Shown here: piece after piece, positions 48,142 through 59,070 of the stretch
How the letters are laid out: every line of letters begins with the position of its first letter
Position numbering within the stretch: the first letter of the stretch is position 1
NCBI GenBank assembly: GCA_005656395.1
Contig: SRSI01000007.1
Coordinates: 496,001 to 560,000, forward strand
Source of the DNA: Strongyloides papillosus
Taxonomy: Eukaryota > Nematoda > Chromadorea > Rhabditida > Strongyloididae
DNA length: 64,000 bases
Direction: 5' to 3'
Translations under genes and position numbers: made by a program
Notes under the pieces: model-generated
Told to the model about the DNA's origin: nothing
The model's input: only the letters and a program-made list of their open reading frames with translations
Databases searched by the model: none

Positions 48142-49161
48142 TTAATTAGAATTTTTTGTTAAAGGAATATATGGTTTTTTTTTAGGTTCATAACCGTACA
48201 AGAATGTTGACATAATAACAATTGATGCTCCAGCTGCAAAAGTTAATGAAGGCGTAAAGTCATTGAAAACCAAATAAGACATCAGAGATGATAATATAAT
48301 CGACAATGACACAGCAAAACCTTTCAGAATGTTATCAGCATATTTCACTACCAATGCAATCACTAATCCTCCATATGCTTGCAATGCAACTACACACCAA
48401 ATGATACCACTATATCCTTGGAAGAAACCATTCTCTGAAACAGCATCCCAATCATACAACCAAACCATTAAATAACCACCAAATATAGAGAAAAATGCTA
48501 GCTGAAGATTTCTAACCCACAACGTCACAACAGATCCCTTCAATATCTTCTCAAAGTAAACCCCAGCAAAACCTGATGAAAAACATGCGGCAAGAACGGC
48601 AAACAACCCAATAAAATGATCCGAAACACTATGTTCCCCATCTTCATCACCCTTCTTATTACCACTCGGCATCTGTACAAGTGCCACACCACCCGTAAGC
48701 AAAATCAAAGCAAACCATTTATAAATATCCAACTTCTTCTTCAACAAAGCAACAGAAAAAAATGCTGTTGTCAGGATTTTTAACTGATAGGTAACTTGGT
48801 AAGTAGCAGCATCCAATTTAGATAACGCCAAAAATAGTAGATTATTTTGTATTACATACAAAACAGCCGGTACACCAACTTTTAAGGTATCAAATGGTTT
48901 TTTGATGATATCTTTATCGATGGCTTCCTTGAAAAGTGAAAAGTTGCATTTATTTTGGAGGAAGATAACGACGATACAGGTGAAGAATTTTACTATTTCG
49001 GATACCAGGACGGCTGTAGATGAAATGTACCTTGGACCGTCAGTCTTTTGTGTTCTTGAGTAACGTAGAGTTAAGACGAGAGCTGTAGTTTGTAGAATTA
49101 AGACAATTAATGAAATCCACTTTAAATTCTTGTGCGCATTAGAGTTATTTTCTTGACCCAT
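48142..49161 (-). CDS. nucleotide-sugar transporter, SLC35A-type
   Basis: Intronless, 339 aa with about ten transmembrane helices. The ATG at 49161 (MGQENNSNAHKNLKW) follows TTTCTCTTTCAG (AG at 49168-49169) and is preferred over an upstream frame start. Signature motifs: LVLTLRYSRT, VPAVLYVIQNNLLFLALSKL, ATYQVTYQLKILTTAFFS and GFAGVYFEKILK. These match the SLC35A2/A3 group (UDP-galactose or UDP-GlcNAc). It should move a nucleotide sugar into the Golgi in exchange for the nucleoside monophosphate. Substrate not resolved. Confidence 0.9.
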   Translation of the reverse strand: MGQENNSNAHKNLKWISLIVLILQTTALVLTLRYSRTQKTDGPRYISSTAVLVSEIVKFFTCIVVIFLQNKCNFSLFKEAIDKDIIKKPFDTLKVGVPAVLYVIQNNLLFLALSKLDAATYQVTYQLKILTTAFFSVALLKKKLDIYKWFALILLTGGVALVQMPSGNKKGDEDGEHSVSDHFIGLFAVLAACFSSGFAGVYFEKILKGSVVTLWVRNLQLAFFSIFGGYLMVWLYDWDAVSENGFFQGYSGIIWCVVALQAYGGLVIALVVKYADNILKGFAVSLSIILSSLMSYLVFNDFTPSLTFAAGASIVIMSTFLYGYEPKKKPYIPLTKNSN

Positions 49162-49827
49162 TTTGAGCTGAAAGAGAAATCTCAGAGTATGTATTTGAAG
49201 AATAAAGCAAAAAATCAAATATAACAAAAAAATCCACGTATTAATTTAGTGTGTTTGTAAAAGAGGGTTTGATATTGTAAACAAAATTATAGATGTGGGG
49301 TACTTAGCGGTAAATTTACATGAATATGATACAGTTAAGAGCATACCAATCAAAACTTATATAGGGACGATGTTTTAAACTGTATATTTTAAATGGTAGG
49401 ATATATAATTTTCGCGTATTTGTTTTAAACTAAAACACGTGGAGCGTCTACACTCACAACCCTCTTTTAATTGGGACATTGACTAGGTGATGGATTTTTA
49501 ATTTAATTAAAACAATATGCAGGAATAATTTCAAACAACAAAATATGGTGTTAAAAAAAAATTTTCTCAATAGATTTTCCAACTTATTTTTTTCTTTATG
49601 GGATAAAAATAGGTTATAAAGAGTACTTATTTATATTAATTCACCAATGTTTTGTCTAACATCCAACAATAAGGCGTCAATGCTAGATAAATAAAAAAAA
49701 TTTAATGAGAAAAAACTTAAAAAATAATATCATGATAACATTAAAAACTAAATTGCTCATAAAATTAGAATTTAATGACATTCCAATTAAATTTTATCAT
49801 TTTCAAAATTTATAAAACAAACATCTA
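49162..49827. other. divergent intergenic region
   Basis: Between the sugar transporter (-) and a basic orphan (+). CACGTG E-box at 49436-49441. AT-rich otherwise. Confidence 0.55.
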
Positions 49828-50475
49828 ATGACAGGTGAACATAAAGCTTTTGTAATGTCCCGTACAACAGTTAGAGCACAAAATGCTCAACAAAAAATAA
49901 AGAAAGTTTTGGTACTTGAATGGCGTCAAGAACAAGAGATATCAGAAAATGAGGCTCGTCAACTAATTCATAATTTTTCTGGACAAAAGAAAGTTTGCCA
50001 AAAACATCGTAATATGGTAGGATCCTCTAGAAGATTTAGTAATAGTAGAAGATCTCAGAAATCGATTACTGCTACACCTGCCTCAAGTAGGAAGAGAAAA
50101 TCTGTTAGAAAGATAAAAAGCAGGAGTCAAAGTAGTAAAAATGTCAGCAAACTATCCAGTTGCAAGAAGATCAGATCCGGCAAGACAAAATCAAAAAGCT
50201 CCCAGAGACGTCCACCCTCCAGAGATGTGAACATAAAAAAGACAACAACAGACATCAAAATCGACTCCAAAGACAACATAACTACAAAACAAAAAATGAA
50301 GATACCTTACAAACTATTCTGGAGACCAACTGTATCAGAAAACGGGAAGGAGGGAATAACTTTCAAGATTCAGGTACAAGATCTGGAGGGAAGAAAAATG
50401 GAACTTGACGTTAGTTGCCCAGGCTTTAAACCAAGCAAAGTAAGACTTAACGGTATTAATCTTAAAAAAATCTAA
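49828..50475 (+). CDS. basic orphan protein
   Basis: Intronless, 215 aa. The N-terminal third is helical with LVLEWRQEQEISENEARQL. The middle is an Arg/Ser/Lys-rich basic block (SSRKRKSVRKIKSRSQSS). The C-terminal third (residues 160-215) is compact: KIPYKLFWRPTVSENG and GITFKIQVQDLEGRKMELDV. It has no recognised family. The basic centre and the folded tail suggest a nucleic-acid-associated protein. A second in-frame ATG at 49855 is a possible start (MSRTTVRAQN). Confidence 0.65.
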   Translation: MTGEHKAFVMSRTTVRAQNAQQKIKKVLVLEWRQEQEISENEARQLIHNFSGQKKVCQKHRNMVGSSRRFSNSRRSQKSITATPASSRKRKSVRKIKSRSQSSKNVSKLSSCKKIRSGKTKSKSSQRRPPSRDVNIKKTTTDIKIDSKDNITTKQKMKIPYKLFWRPTVSENGKEGITFKIQVQDLEGRKMELDVSCPGFKPSKVRLNGINLKKI

Positions 50476-51079
50476 TGATTTATATTATTGTAACAAACTT
50501 TTATGTCAGATATATATAAAATAATTCTATTTATGTTTTTCTGGGAAAATAATTAAGTTTAGCGAGAAAACAGGATACTGATAATTAATGGTATCTCACT
50601 ACTCAGATGCACTTTTTGTGGTGATGAAGTTAAAAACTTATTAAATGTAATTGTATGGGTGTTTTTTCTCTAATTATCATCTATTTTTAGAATAAAATAA
50701 TCACAAAAACACCACAAGAAGGTGCTTGAGTAATTTCTACGAATTATTTTTAAAAAATATTTACAATTTAGAAATATTGTACCAGGTTTATCGCGTTAAA
50801 AAATAATTTAAAACCGCCCAAATCGTTTGTCCCCTAGTTAGTGAGAACAATAGAAAACATTTCTCCACTAAATTTTTTTTTCATGACATTTAATAAATAA
50901 CCTAAAGTGGCAATAAATACTTTTTTTCGAGGTGCTACTTTACGCGCTAATTTATGTAACAACTGGCACGGTATTTATGGCATTAAAATACACTAATCTC
51001 TCCATAATTTTAAATTAGTTAATTCTTTTAGAATTGTTATTTTTATTCTAGATAACTGTTTAGAAATATTATTGTAAAG
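50476..51079. other. intergenic region
   Basis: Downstream of the basic orphan. The TOFU-6-like gene's probable trans-splice acceptor TTATTCTAG is at 51050-51051. Only AT-rich sequence otherwise. Confidence 0.55.
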
Positions 51080-52199
51080 ATGTCATTGAATGAACTTAAA
51101 ATTATTGTTACTGGATTCCCACAGACCTGGAATGATGTAAGTCTAATCTTAGAAATTAATTTATTCTTCTTACCTATTTCAGTGGGACATTTTCCATACC
51201 TTCTTCAAATTCGGCCACATCAGAAACATCCGCCTCCACAACAAAATGGCTTTCGTAGAAATGATGACTAAAGAAGGGTACGACAATTTGTTAAATTACG
51301 TTGAGAAGGAGAAAATTGAGGTTGATGGATGTACATTAGTTGTTAAGGCTAATCAGAGTAAACAGATAATTGACGATCCATTCCTTCCTCACTATGAACA
51401 ACACGAGGATTTCTACGATACTTTCGAGATTTTGGATGAAAAAGTTTATGTAAACGAATTCGATGGTGCTAGGAATAGTCTGAATTTCTCTTTTTGGGTT
51501 CCGTTACCTTTTAAGGATGGTAAAAAGTTTGAGAAGAAGCTTGAGATTGAGTTTAAAAAAACGAAGAAATCTGGGAAATTGGCTGTTAACTCTTTCGTTG
51601 TCGTGAAACGTTGTGAAGAATACATGAGAGGACAAATTATAAAACGTCTTAATCATGGTGCTTATGTCATCTTTTTCGTTGACCGTGGTTTCAAGACAGC
51701 CGCCAAGGAAGAATTTGTCAGACCTCTCCTCGATGAAGACATACTTAATGTTCGATTTAAAGCTGCATTATGTACATTAGCTAATGTTACTAACACAAAA
51801 ACAAGTTTCTATAATGAGTTTAATAATATTTTATGTCAAAATCCTTCGTTAAAAGGATATAAAATGTCCCTAGTTGGATTTGAAGGATTTAATTCTGTGG
51901 TTAATATTAATGTTATTGGAAAAGATGGTAAGAGTTATGATCTCGCTAAGGCACTTGCTGAGAGAGGTGTCTGTGATTTGATAAAAGCTGAGAATTTCGA
52001 TGAAGAGGAGAATAAGGAAAATATTGGAGCTGGTGGTAAAACTTTAAATTCTTCTCCTATACATAGATATACATCCAATGAAATGAGAAATATCGATAAG
52101 AAAGAAGCTGATTTGATAAACAAGATTAAAGAACTAAGAATACAAGGAAATTGTCTGGAGACTGTATATAATGCTAAAAATCAAATGTCAAAAAAGTAA
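51080..52199 (+). CDS. tofu-6: RRM plus Tudor-domain protein, TOFU-6-like
   Basis: Exons 51080-51136 and 51183-52199, with a 46-base intron; 357 aa (C. elegans TOFU-6 is about 367). The N-terminal RRM spans residues 6-80 with LKIIVTGFPQTWNDWDIFHT, then FKFGHIRNIRLHNKMAFVEM. An extended Tudor domain covers residues 130-270: VNSFVVVKRCEEYMRGQIIK, RLNHGAYVIFFVDRGFKTA and FVRPLLDEDILNVRFKAALC. The C-terminal tail is charged and helical (SNEMRNIDKKEADLINKIKE). The RRM-Tudor-tail order fits TOFU-6, the scaffold of the PETISCO complex that processes piRNA precursors in C. elegans. Other RRM-Tudor proteins such as TDRD10 are a weaker alternative. The name is an inference from architecture and size. 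Confidence 0.65.
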
Positions 52200-52361
52200 T
52201 TGTATAAGCTTTTCATCACTAAATAAATGATTGTATTTTACAGGCAAACCCTTTTTTAATTTGATGACTTAAAAACTTAGGTATATAAAGTACCAATATT
52301 TTTTAAGATTTTCAAACATAACAAGGATAGACTTTTTTGATAACCAATACTTGTCATCATA

Positions 52362-54294
52362 ATGACATTAATTTATTCTAATAAACATGAACTAACATCT
52401 AATAATTCTTGGTTTATGCTTACATGTTCTGATGAGGAATATGATAATTTAGTTAATAATTTCTTTAATTATATTTACGAGAATGATTACATTAACGTTA
52501 AGGAGTATCTAGAGTCAGGAGTTTTTGTCGATGTTCGAGATGATGACAATTATACTCCTCTTCATATAGCCGCATCAAATGGTTTTTTCAATATTGTAAG
52601 TGATTTTTTTTATAGTGAGATAAAATTTTACTAGGTAGAACTTTTAATTTCATACGGCGCCGATGTCAACGCCACAGACAATGCTTTGATGACCCCATTA
52701 ATGCATTCATGTTCATCTGGATCAATCAAAGTAGCTGAACTTTTAGTCAATAGCGGAGCAAACGTCTTTGCCACCTCATTTTATCAGATTGATGTCATTT
52801 CCTATGCTGCTTATCATGGTCACCTTGATATGATAAAGTTTTTTCAGAGGTATCGTGTACCGTTAGATAACATTGAACAGACTGGGTGCATGGTATCTCC
52901 GTTGATTGCATCTTGTGTCTCGGAGAACATCTTGAATATTATTTATCTTTGTATGTTTAAGGATGTGGATATAAATAGGAGAGTTGAGAGTTTGTTGAAT
53001 ATGTCTGCATTGGATTTTTGTATCATTACAGATAGGGTAAATTATTTTTATCATTGAAATTTAGTCTTTTTTTAGATGGATATATGTGATTTATTAATAG
53101 AACTCGGGTCGGATGTTAATATGATTTCATTCAACAGCGGAACAGCAAAGAAACTCAGAGGTCTCCTCCATAGAAGAGAGCTCCACTCAGAGCTGGTATA
53201 CGATTCCATTAGCGCCGACAAACTAGTTCCGGTAACCCCAGACAACAGAAAAAAAGACCGTCGCCGAAGGAAGGTCGACCTCCGAGCCCTAATACGTGAC
53301 GAGGATGTCTTATTAATCACCGAAATACTCCATCAAAGCATACAATATGAAACATTACCCGAAAACCACATTGGTTTAATGTACGCAGCCATAATTGGAA
53401 ACATAAAAATAGCGGAGATTTTTATTCAATTAGGAGAGGATGTAAATAAGAGAGAACCAGTTCTTAGTTTCACGCCAATAATGTTAGCAGCAGCCTGTGG
53501 AAATGATGCAATGGTCCAGTATTTGATGGAGAAGGGTAGTTATGTTGATGTTGCTTCCGTGAATGATGTTACGTTGTATGATGTAATGAGTATGTCTAAA
53601 GGAATTTCTAAGGAGACTTTTTTGTGTTTTGACCATTATGTGAATTTTGGGATGTCTTCTAGTTTTTCGAGTAAGAAAGATGGGATTTGGAAGAAGATTG
53701 GATCGTATTTTAAGAGTACAAAGAAAAAGTGTAATGGGAATTTGTATCCTGGGTGTATTGCTTTGAAGAAAAGGGTATATGATAACATGGAGAGAGTAGA
53801 TATATTTAATGATGAATTTTTTGAACAATTTGAGTGTGAGAAAATTCCTTATGATAATGATTCAAAGTGGTTGGAGATAGATACTAATCGTATTTCGGAT
53901 AAAAGTATGAACATAATGTCTGAGGAACCCTTACAAACGGTATGTTATTTTAATTTAAAAAATGATAAAAATAAAATAATTTCAGAACACCCTAATTCTA
54001 GACAACATCCCATGCGAAACCTACAACAAAATATTCTGCCAAAGTTTCGAGGACATCTCTGAAGTAGTTCCATATTCAAATAACGACACAAAAACGAAAC
54101 TCGAGAATTTAAATAAATATCGTAAAACAACGGAGGAGGTAAGGAGGACAGAAATCACAAAAATTCAAAGAGAAGAAAAAGTCCTTAGTATCACCTCTTT
54201 CGATTCCAACGAGATAGTAGAGTACAATGAAATTGATGATAATTTACTAGATACCCTTGTTGATGCAGCATTTACAATGTTAGATGGTTTGTAA
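52362..54294 (+). CDS. ankyrin-repeat protein
   Basis: Four exons: 52362-52595, 52635-53036, 53076-53939 and 53986-54294, with introns of 39, 39 and 46 bases; 602 aa. Ankyrin repeats cover residues about 40-210 (NYTPLHIAASNGFFNIVELL, GADVNATDNALMTPLMHSCS, VAELLVNSGANVFATSF) and about 300-390 (IGLMYAAIIGNIKIAEIFIQ, SFTPIMLAAACGNDAMVQYL). Between them is a basic linker (PDNRKKDRRRRKVD). The C-terminal third is charged and without known domain, with FNDEFFEQFECEKIP. No enzyme domain is visible. It starts 162 bases after the TOFU-6-like stop on the same strand, so the two might be co-transcribed. Confidence 0.8.
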
Positions 54295-54853
54295 ATATTT
54301 GTATAATACTTTTTATCAACATTTATTAACACAATAAAAATCACTTTATACTCCTTTTTTCTTTCTTTTTATTACAATCTTTATTTAATAATTAGTCTTT
54401 ATGTAAATGTTAATTTGTTTAAAAAAATTAGTCTACGTCAAAGTATATTTATGAGACTGGAGGAATGAATACTATGTAGATCAATAGGAACAAAAATCAA
54501 ACTTAGTGATAGTGATTTTCTCCTTCTCCATTCATATAATGCAAATTGTTTCTCAATATCATTTATTCATATTATATGTACACAAAATGTAATATGTGTC
54601 TCTATGATACATTTTAATACGTCCTCCTTCAAATGACATTTCTTTTTTTTGTTTAATAGATTGATGGAAAATAAATTATTTAATATGTATGTAATATCTG
54701 CAAATATTTAACTGTATTATTATTAGTCTCTGTATATTTTACAATAAAGATAATAAATAAAAATTTTAGTATATTTTCGAATTTTTTTAAGTAAAATAAA
54801 TATATATGTATGTATTTACGTGTGGATAAATTTCAGGTTTGTAAAAAATCACT
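54295..54853. other. intergenic region
   Basis: 3' flank of the ankyrin gene, then AT-rich sequence and a TTTCAG trans-splice acceptor at 54835-54836 for the hexosaminidase. Confidence 0.55.
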
Positions 54854-56225
54854 ATGACTTCCCTGGAACTGTCAACGATAGCTGATACTTTTAAGAAAGG
54901 TGAAAAAATTATTCATCTAGATTTAAAAGGAGCACCACCTAAAATTGTTTTTTACCAATCTTTTTTTCCATTTTTGAAAAAAATAGGTGTAACTGCTATA
55001 TTGATTGAATACGAGGATATGTTTCCGTATGATGGAAAGATTAGCACGATTAAATGCGAAAATGCTTATACGGTGGAGGAGATAAAGGAAATTAATAGAT
55101 TGGCTATTTTGAATGCACTTGAATTGATACCACTAGTACAGACTTTTGGTCATCTTGAATTTGTTCTTAAGCATAATAAATTTTACCATCTCAGAGAAGT
55201 TTCAAATAAAGATGACACCATCTGCCCAAGTGATGATGAAACTTACATATTATTAGAAGAAATGATAACACAAATCAAGAAACTCCATCCATTATCAGCC
55301 CGAATTCACATTGGCGCCGATGAGGCATACCAAATAAACAAAGATTACCGTTGCCATGAAAACAAGACTGATGACATCTCAATAACACTAAGACACATCT
55401 CTAAAATTGCTTGCATAGTTAAAAAAAGAATTGGATTTAGTGAGATACTGGCATGGTATGATATGTTCGAGAAGGCAACCATAAAACAATTGAGAATGTA
55501 TGATTTTGATACGTTAATTGTACCCGTTATCTGGGGGTACAGGGAAGATCTTTCGTATTTAACAAAATCACTGCTTCAAAAATTTTGTATGGTACATAGT
55601 TTAAGATACTTATCATTTAATTTAATTAAATTATTACACATTTTAGGTGTTTAAAAAAATGTATTTCGCTGGAGCGTTTAAAGGAGCAATGAAACAAGAT
55701 ACGCAGTTTAATGATCCTAATCGGTATTTGAGGAATTTGCAAAGTTACGTTAAATATTACAAAGATAATATAGATTGTTTTCATGGTAATTGTAAGTTAG
55801 GTGGAATAATTTTGACGGGATGGTCCAGATTTGCACATCACCTGAAACTTTGCGAGTTATTACCGCCATCTATGTTTAGTTTAGTTCAAGAGATGGTTTA
55901 TTTGAATAATATTGAACAGAAGTGTGATATTAGAATAGCTCAGGAGGCTCAAAATTTGATGATACATGGATTTCCAGGAGATGATTTATATGCATTAATA
56001 GAGGAGATGAGAGAACTTCATAAAGAAATTGAAGAAAATGGCCATCGTGTTGATGAGGGAAGGATGAGTAAGATAAAAAGCAGAATCGAGTCTACCTTTA
56101 AAACTTATTTCTACGACTCAGCATGGGAGGAATGGGAAAAGAAGAATTGTCCTTCAATTGACCACTATCACGGTGTAAAATATCGAGTTAAACGTCAATT
56201 ACGAGCAATAAAAAGTCTTTTTTAA
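54854..56225 (+). CDS. HEXD: hexosaminidase D-like glycoside hydrolase (GH20)
   Basis: Exons 54854-55591 and 55647-56225, with a 55-base intron; 438 aa. The fold starts IIHLDLKGAPPKIVFYQSFF. The catalytic Asp-Glu pair lies in ARIHIGADEAYQI. Further family motifs are EYEDMFPYDGKI, LIPLVQTFGHLEFVLKH, EILAWYDMF and, after the splice, MYFAGAFKGAMKQD and LGGIILTGWSRFAHHLKLCE. These match vertebrate HEXDC/HEXD, which releases terminal GalNAc or GlcNAc and is nucleocytoplasmic rather than lysosomal. The splice was chosen to keep the AGAFKGA motif in frame. Confidence 0.9.
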
Positions 56226-56301
56226 TAGAATCTTTCTGATCTCATTTATTGGTAATATAAAAATTTATACATAAAACTAAAAAAAATTTTTAAACATCCT
56301 A

Positions 56302-57138
56302 TTACATTCTAATTTTATGGTATTGTGGTGATTCCATAGTTTCAGTTTGTATTGATGGTTGGACAGGGGTAGCGTATGCCAACATGAACCTTCCCATAAT
56401 TTCTATTTTACAGATTTTATCAGAGTAAAAGTTACTTTTTGAGGCGAAATCTCCGATTCCAGCGATACTTTCGAAGTTTAGATTAAATCTAGTTTGAGAG
56501 TTTCTTTGAATTTTGTTGGCTATCTCTTGGATGTTACATTTGTTCCATTTTCCGCCTTTTGAATTGAGTAAATCTTTAAAAGTGCTTATCATTAAATTTT
56601 CTAATTCCTCATTACAACACATGAATCCTGATTTGTTTGTGTAACATGATTCCAAGGGGTAATAATTCTTTCTTGCAGGTTCTGTAGTTGTGGTGGTGGT
56701 TGTAGTGGTAGTAGTAGTAGTAGTGGTAGTTGTTGTATCAGTTCTTGGTGTTGTAGCATAAGCAGTAACTTGTTGATTTTCTGTAAAGACGCCTTCAGAT
56801 GGGGAAGGATAGTAATCTTGTGGTGGATATGGTTGTGGATAATAAGAATTTCCCATATTATTTCTTATAACATAATCTCTCAATGGTTGCTCTCGACTTG
56901 AGAATCCTTTTCTACTTTCCATTAAAGTTGATCTCGAAGTAAATTCATTAGGATCATTTCTCATTTTAGCCTTCATATCACGGATGTAATATGGCTTCCC
57001 AAAGATAAATACCTTACTAATCGGTGCATTAGAAGGTGGTCTTGAAAACAATTGTACATTCTCATCACTAGTATTTAGTGATATAACTTCAGAAACAGAA
57101 AATAATAAAAAAATAAAAGAACAATAAAATTTCACCAT
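56302..57138 (-). CDS. secreted ground-like domain protein with poly-Thr tract
   Basis: Intronless, 278 aa. The signal peptide (FYCSFIFLLFSVSEVIS) is followed by a Pro/Tyr-rich region (SYYPQPYPPQDYYPSP). An uninterrupted run of 18 Thr follows (about residues 135-152), encoded by mixed ACT/ACC/ACA codons. The C-terminal ground-like domain starts CYTNKSGFMCCNEELENLMI and continues WNKCNIQEIANKIQ, FASKSNFYSDKICKIEI and GRFMLAYATP. All family cysteines appear present, unlike the shorter paralogue at 43.2 kb. Secreted; the Thr tract may be O-glycosylated. Ground-like proteins are nematode-specific. Confidence 0.88.
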   Translation of the reverse strand: MVKFYCSFIFLLFSVSEVISLNTSDENVQLFSRPPSNAPISKVFIFGKPYYIRDMKAKMRNDPNEFTSRSTLMESRKGFSSREQPLRDYVIRNNMGNSYYPQPYPPQDYYPSPSEGVFTENQQVTAYATTPRTDTTTTTTTTTTTTTTTTTTEPARKNYYPLESCYTNKSGFMCCNEELENLMISTFKDLLNSKGGKWNKCNIQEIANKIQRNSQTRFNLNFESIAGIGDFASKSNFYSDKICKIEIMGRFMLAYATPVQPSIQTETMESPQYHKIRM

Positions 57139-57310
57139 AACTTGTTAGGTATGAATGGAAATTATTCTATAAAATAGATAAAAATGTTAGTATATATACA
57201 ACAAAAAGAAAAGAGTATAAAATTTTTTATTTTCATAATTAGTGGTATCAAAAGCAGTTTAAGCCGTTACAGCGATTATTATCACCAACCTCTTAGTAAA
57301 ATGTTTTTAT

Positions 57311-58510
57311 TTACAGATTATATATTGGTTCAAGGAAATCTATGTATTTATGTTTAAGGAGACATAAAGAAATTCCAGTAATGAATAGGTGGATTAGGAA
57401 GATGATAAAAAGACCAAAATATGAAAACAGGATAGGGAAGGTAAAAGTTACAGCAAAAGAGAAAACCCAAAGGTAAACTCTTGCTATCGTGGAGATTTTG
57501 ATATGCTCATGGGATGATTGGAATATTTCAATGTATATGCAATGAATAATTGAACATGGTATAGATGATATCATTGAAAGTAAAATTGTTAAAATACCAA
57601 GGATGTATGTTTTTGTATGACTACCAGTTGTAGGTGGTAAAAATAGTATAAATGTAATAAGAAATAATAAAGAAAATGAGAGGATGAAACCTTTAAATAT
57701 TAATGTAAATCTAGTGAGTGATTTTCCTATTATATTCATAAAGCATAGAAAGACAATCTGAATAATGGGATAAAAGAATGACAAACATACGGCTGTTTCA
57801 AGTGAATAACCATAAAATTTAAAAATTTCTATGGAGTATGCCATTATAATTGGAACACCAACTGAGACGTTTAATAAAACAAGGAGGACTGTAAATTGGT
57901 ATACGTTTTTTGGTATATTAATATCGTCATAGACCGTTATTGTTAGATCATCATCATTATCATGAAGCATATCAATTTTTTTATATCCATTAGTGAAATA
58001 ATATATTGTCATTAATATATCTGGTATACTAACTATAAATAAATAGTATTCTGTTATTTTATAATAATTTGTCAGTAATAAAACAACATTAGGATACAAA
58101 TTACCCAATGAAAAGATAATTGAAGGAATAAGAAATACAGTTGGTCTAGATTGGTAATTTGTATTTTGAGTTAAAGTTATTCCATTTATAATAAAACCTA
58201 TTCCAGTTCCAATTCCAAGTAATACTCGTCCAATTACGATCATGTAGTATGATGATAGTGATTGAAGTAATGATCCGAATAATAAAAACCCAGAGGTATA
58301 TGTATATGCATTTTTAATTGTAAAATTAGATAAATTTTTGTACATAAAAAATGCCGTTCCACATATTTGACCAAATGAGAAGGAAGATGATAGGATTGAT
58401 AAGTTAAATGCTGAGAAGTGGTAAATTTCTTCGATTACATTTGAAACTGATTGATTAAATATTTGAAATGTTGATAAGAAACATATTAGAAATATGAAAG
58501 AGTATTCCAT
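57311..58510 (-). CDS. MFS transporter, sugar-porter-like
   Basis: Intronless, 399 aa with about 12 transmembrane helices. Family motif GRVLLGIGTGIGFIINGITL lies after helix 4. The protein starts MEYSFIFLICFLSTFQIFNQ, and an acidic cytosolic loop (DNDDDLTITVYDDINIP) splits the halves. SLC2-like signatures are only partly kept. The substrate is not known. It could be a divergent sugar or organic-ion transporter. Confidence 0.75.
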   Translation of the reverse strand: MEYSFIFLICFLSTFQIFNQSVSNVIEEIYHFSAFNLSILSSSFSFGQICGTAFFMYKNLSNFTIKNAYTYTSGFLLFGSLLQSLSSYYMIVIGRVLLGIGTGIGFIINGITLTQNTNYQSRPTVFLIPSIIFSLGNLYPNVVLLLTNYYKITEYYLFIVSIPDILMTIYYFTNGYKKIDMLHDNDDDLTITVYDDINIPKNVYQFTVLLVLLNVSVGVPIIMAYSIEIFKFYGYSLETAVCLSFFYPIIQIVFLCFMNIIGKSLTRFTLIFKGFILSFSLLFLITFILFLPPTTGSHTKTYILGILTILLSMISSIPCSIIHCIYIEIFQSSHEHIKISTIARVYLWVFSFAVTFTFPILFSYFGLFIIFLIHLFITGISLCLLKHKYIDFLEPIYNL

Positions 58511-59070
58511 TTTTAAGAAAATGTTGTAAAATAACTTCTTATAAATTATTTATTAGTGAAAATGTTAATGACAGTTTATTGAATTGAAAGGTTAGTGTCA
58601 TTTTCAAATTACAGTTGACAATGAAATAATTATAAATTTCTACATTTTTATTGCTTCAAATTATAACTTCAAAAATTTGAGTTAAATTGTATTGTATAAT
58701 CTATGGAAATGTAAGGAATGGAGAAAGTTTTGTTAAAATACCATTGTTTTGTTAATAAATTAAAGTTGTTGTAACTTAAAAAAATTACCATATAACAACA
58801 CCATTTTAAAATTTAATTTTTAAAAACAGAATATTATTTCTATTCTATCAAGAAGATTAGTTAAAAATTAGCATTTTACCGTGAAATAACATCAGTTGTT
58901 ATTTAACAATATTTCCATTTTAATTAAAAAATTGTCATTGATATTTGTGACATTTACTCTCATCACATCCTCCAATTATTTTGTATATCTCTTAACAATT
59001 TAATGACATAATACAAAATCTTTTTCATAAAAACTTTCCTTTTTAATACCTAAATTTTTTTAAACTTTTA
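58511..59070. other. divergent intergenic region
   Basis: Between the MFS gene (-) and the DCP2-like gene (+). A weak 7-bp inverted repeat AAATAAC/GTTATTT is at 58884-58904. AT-rich otherwise. Confidence 0.55.
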
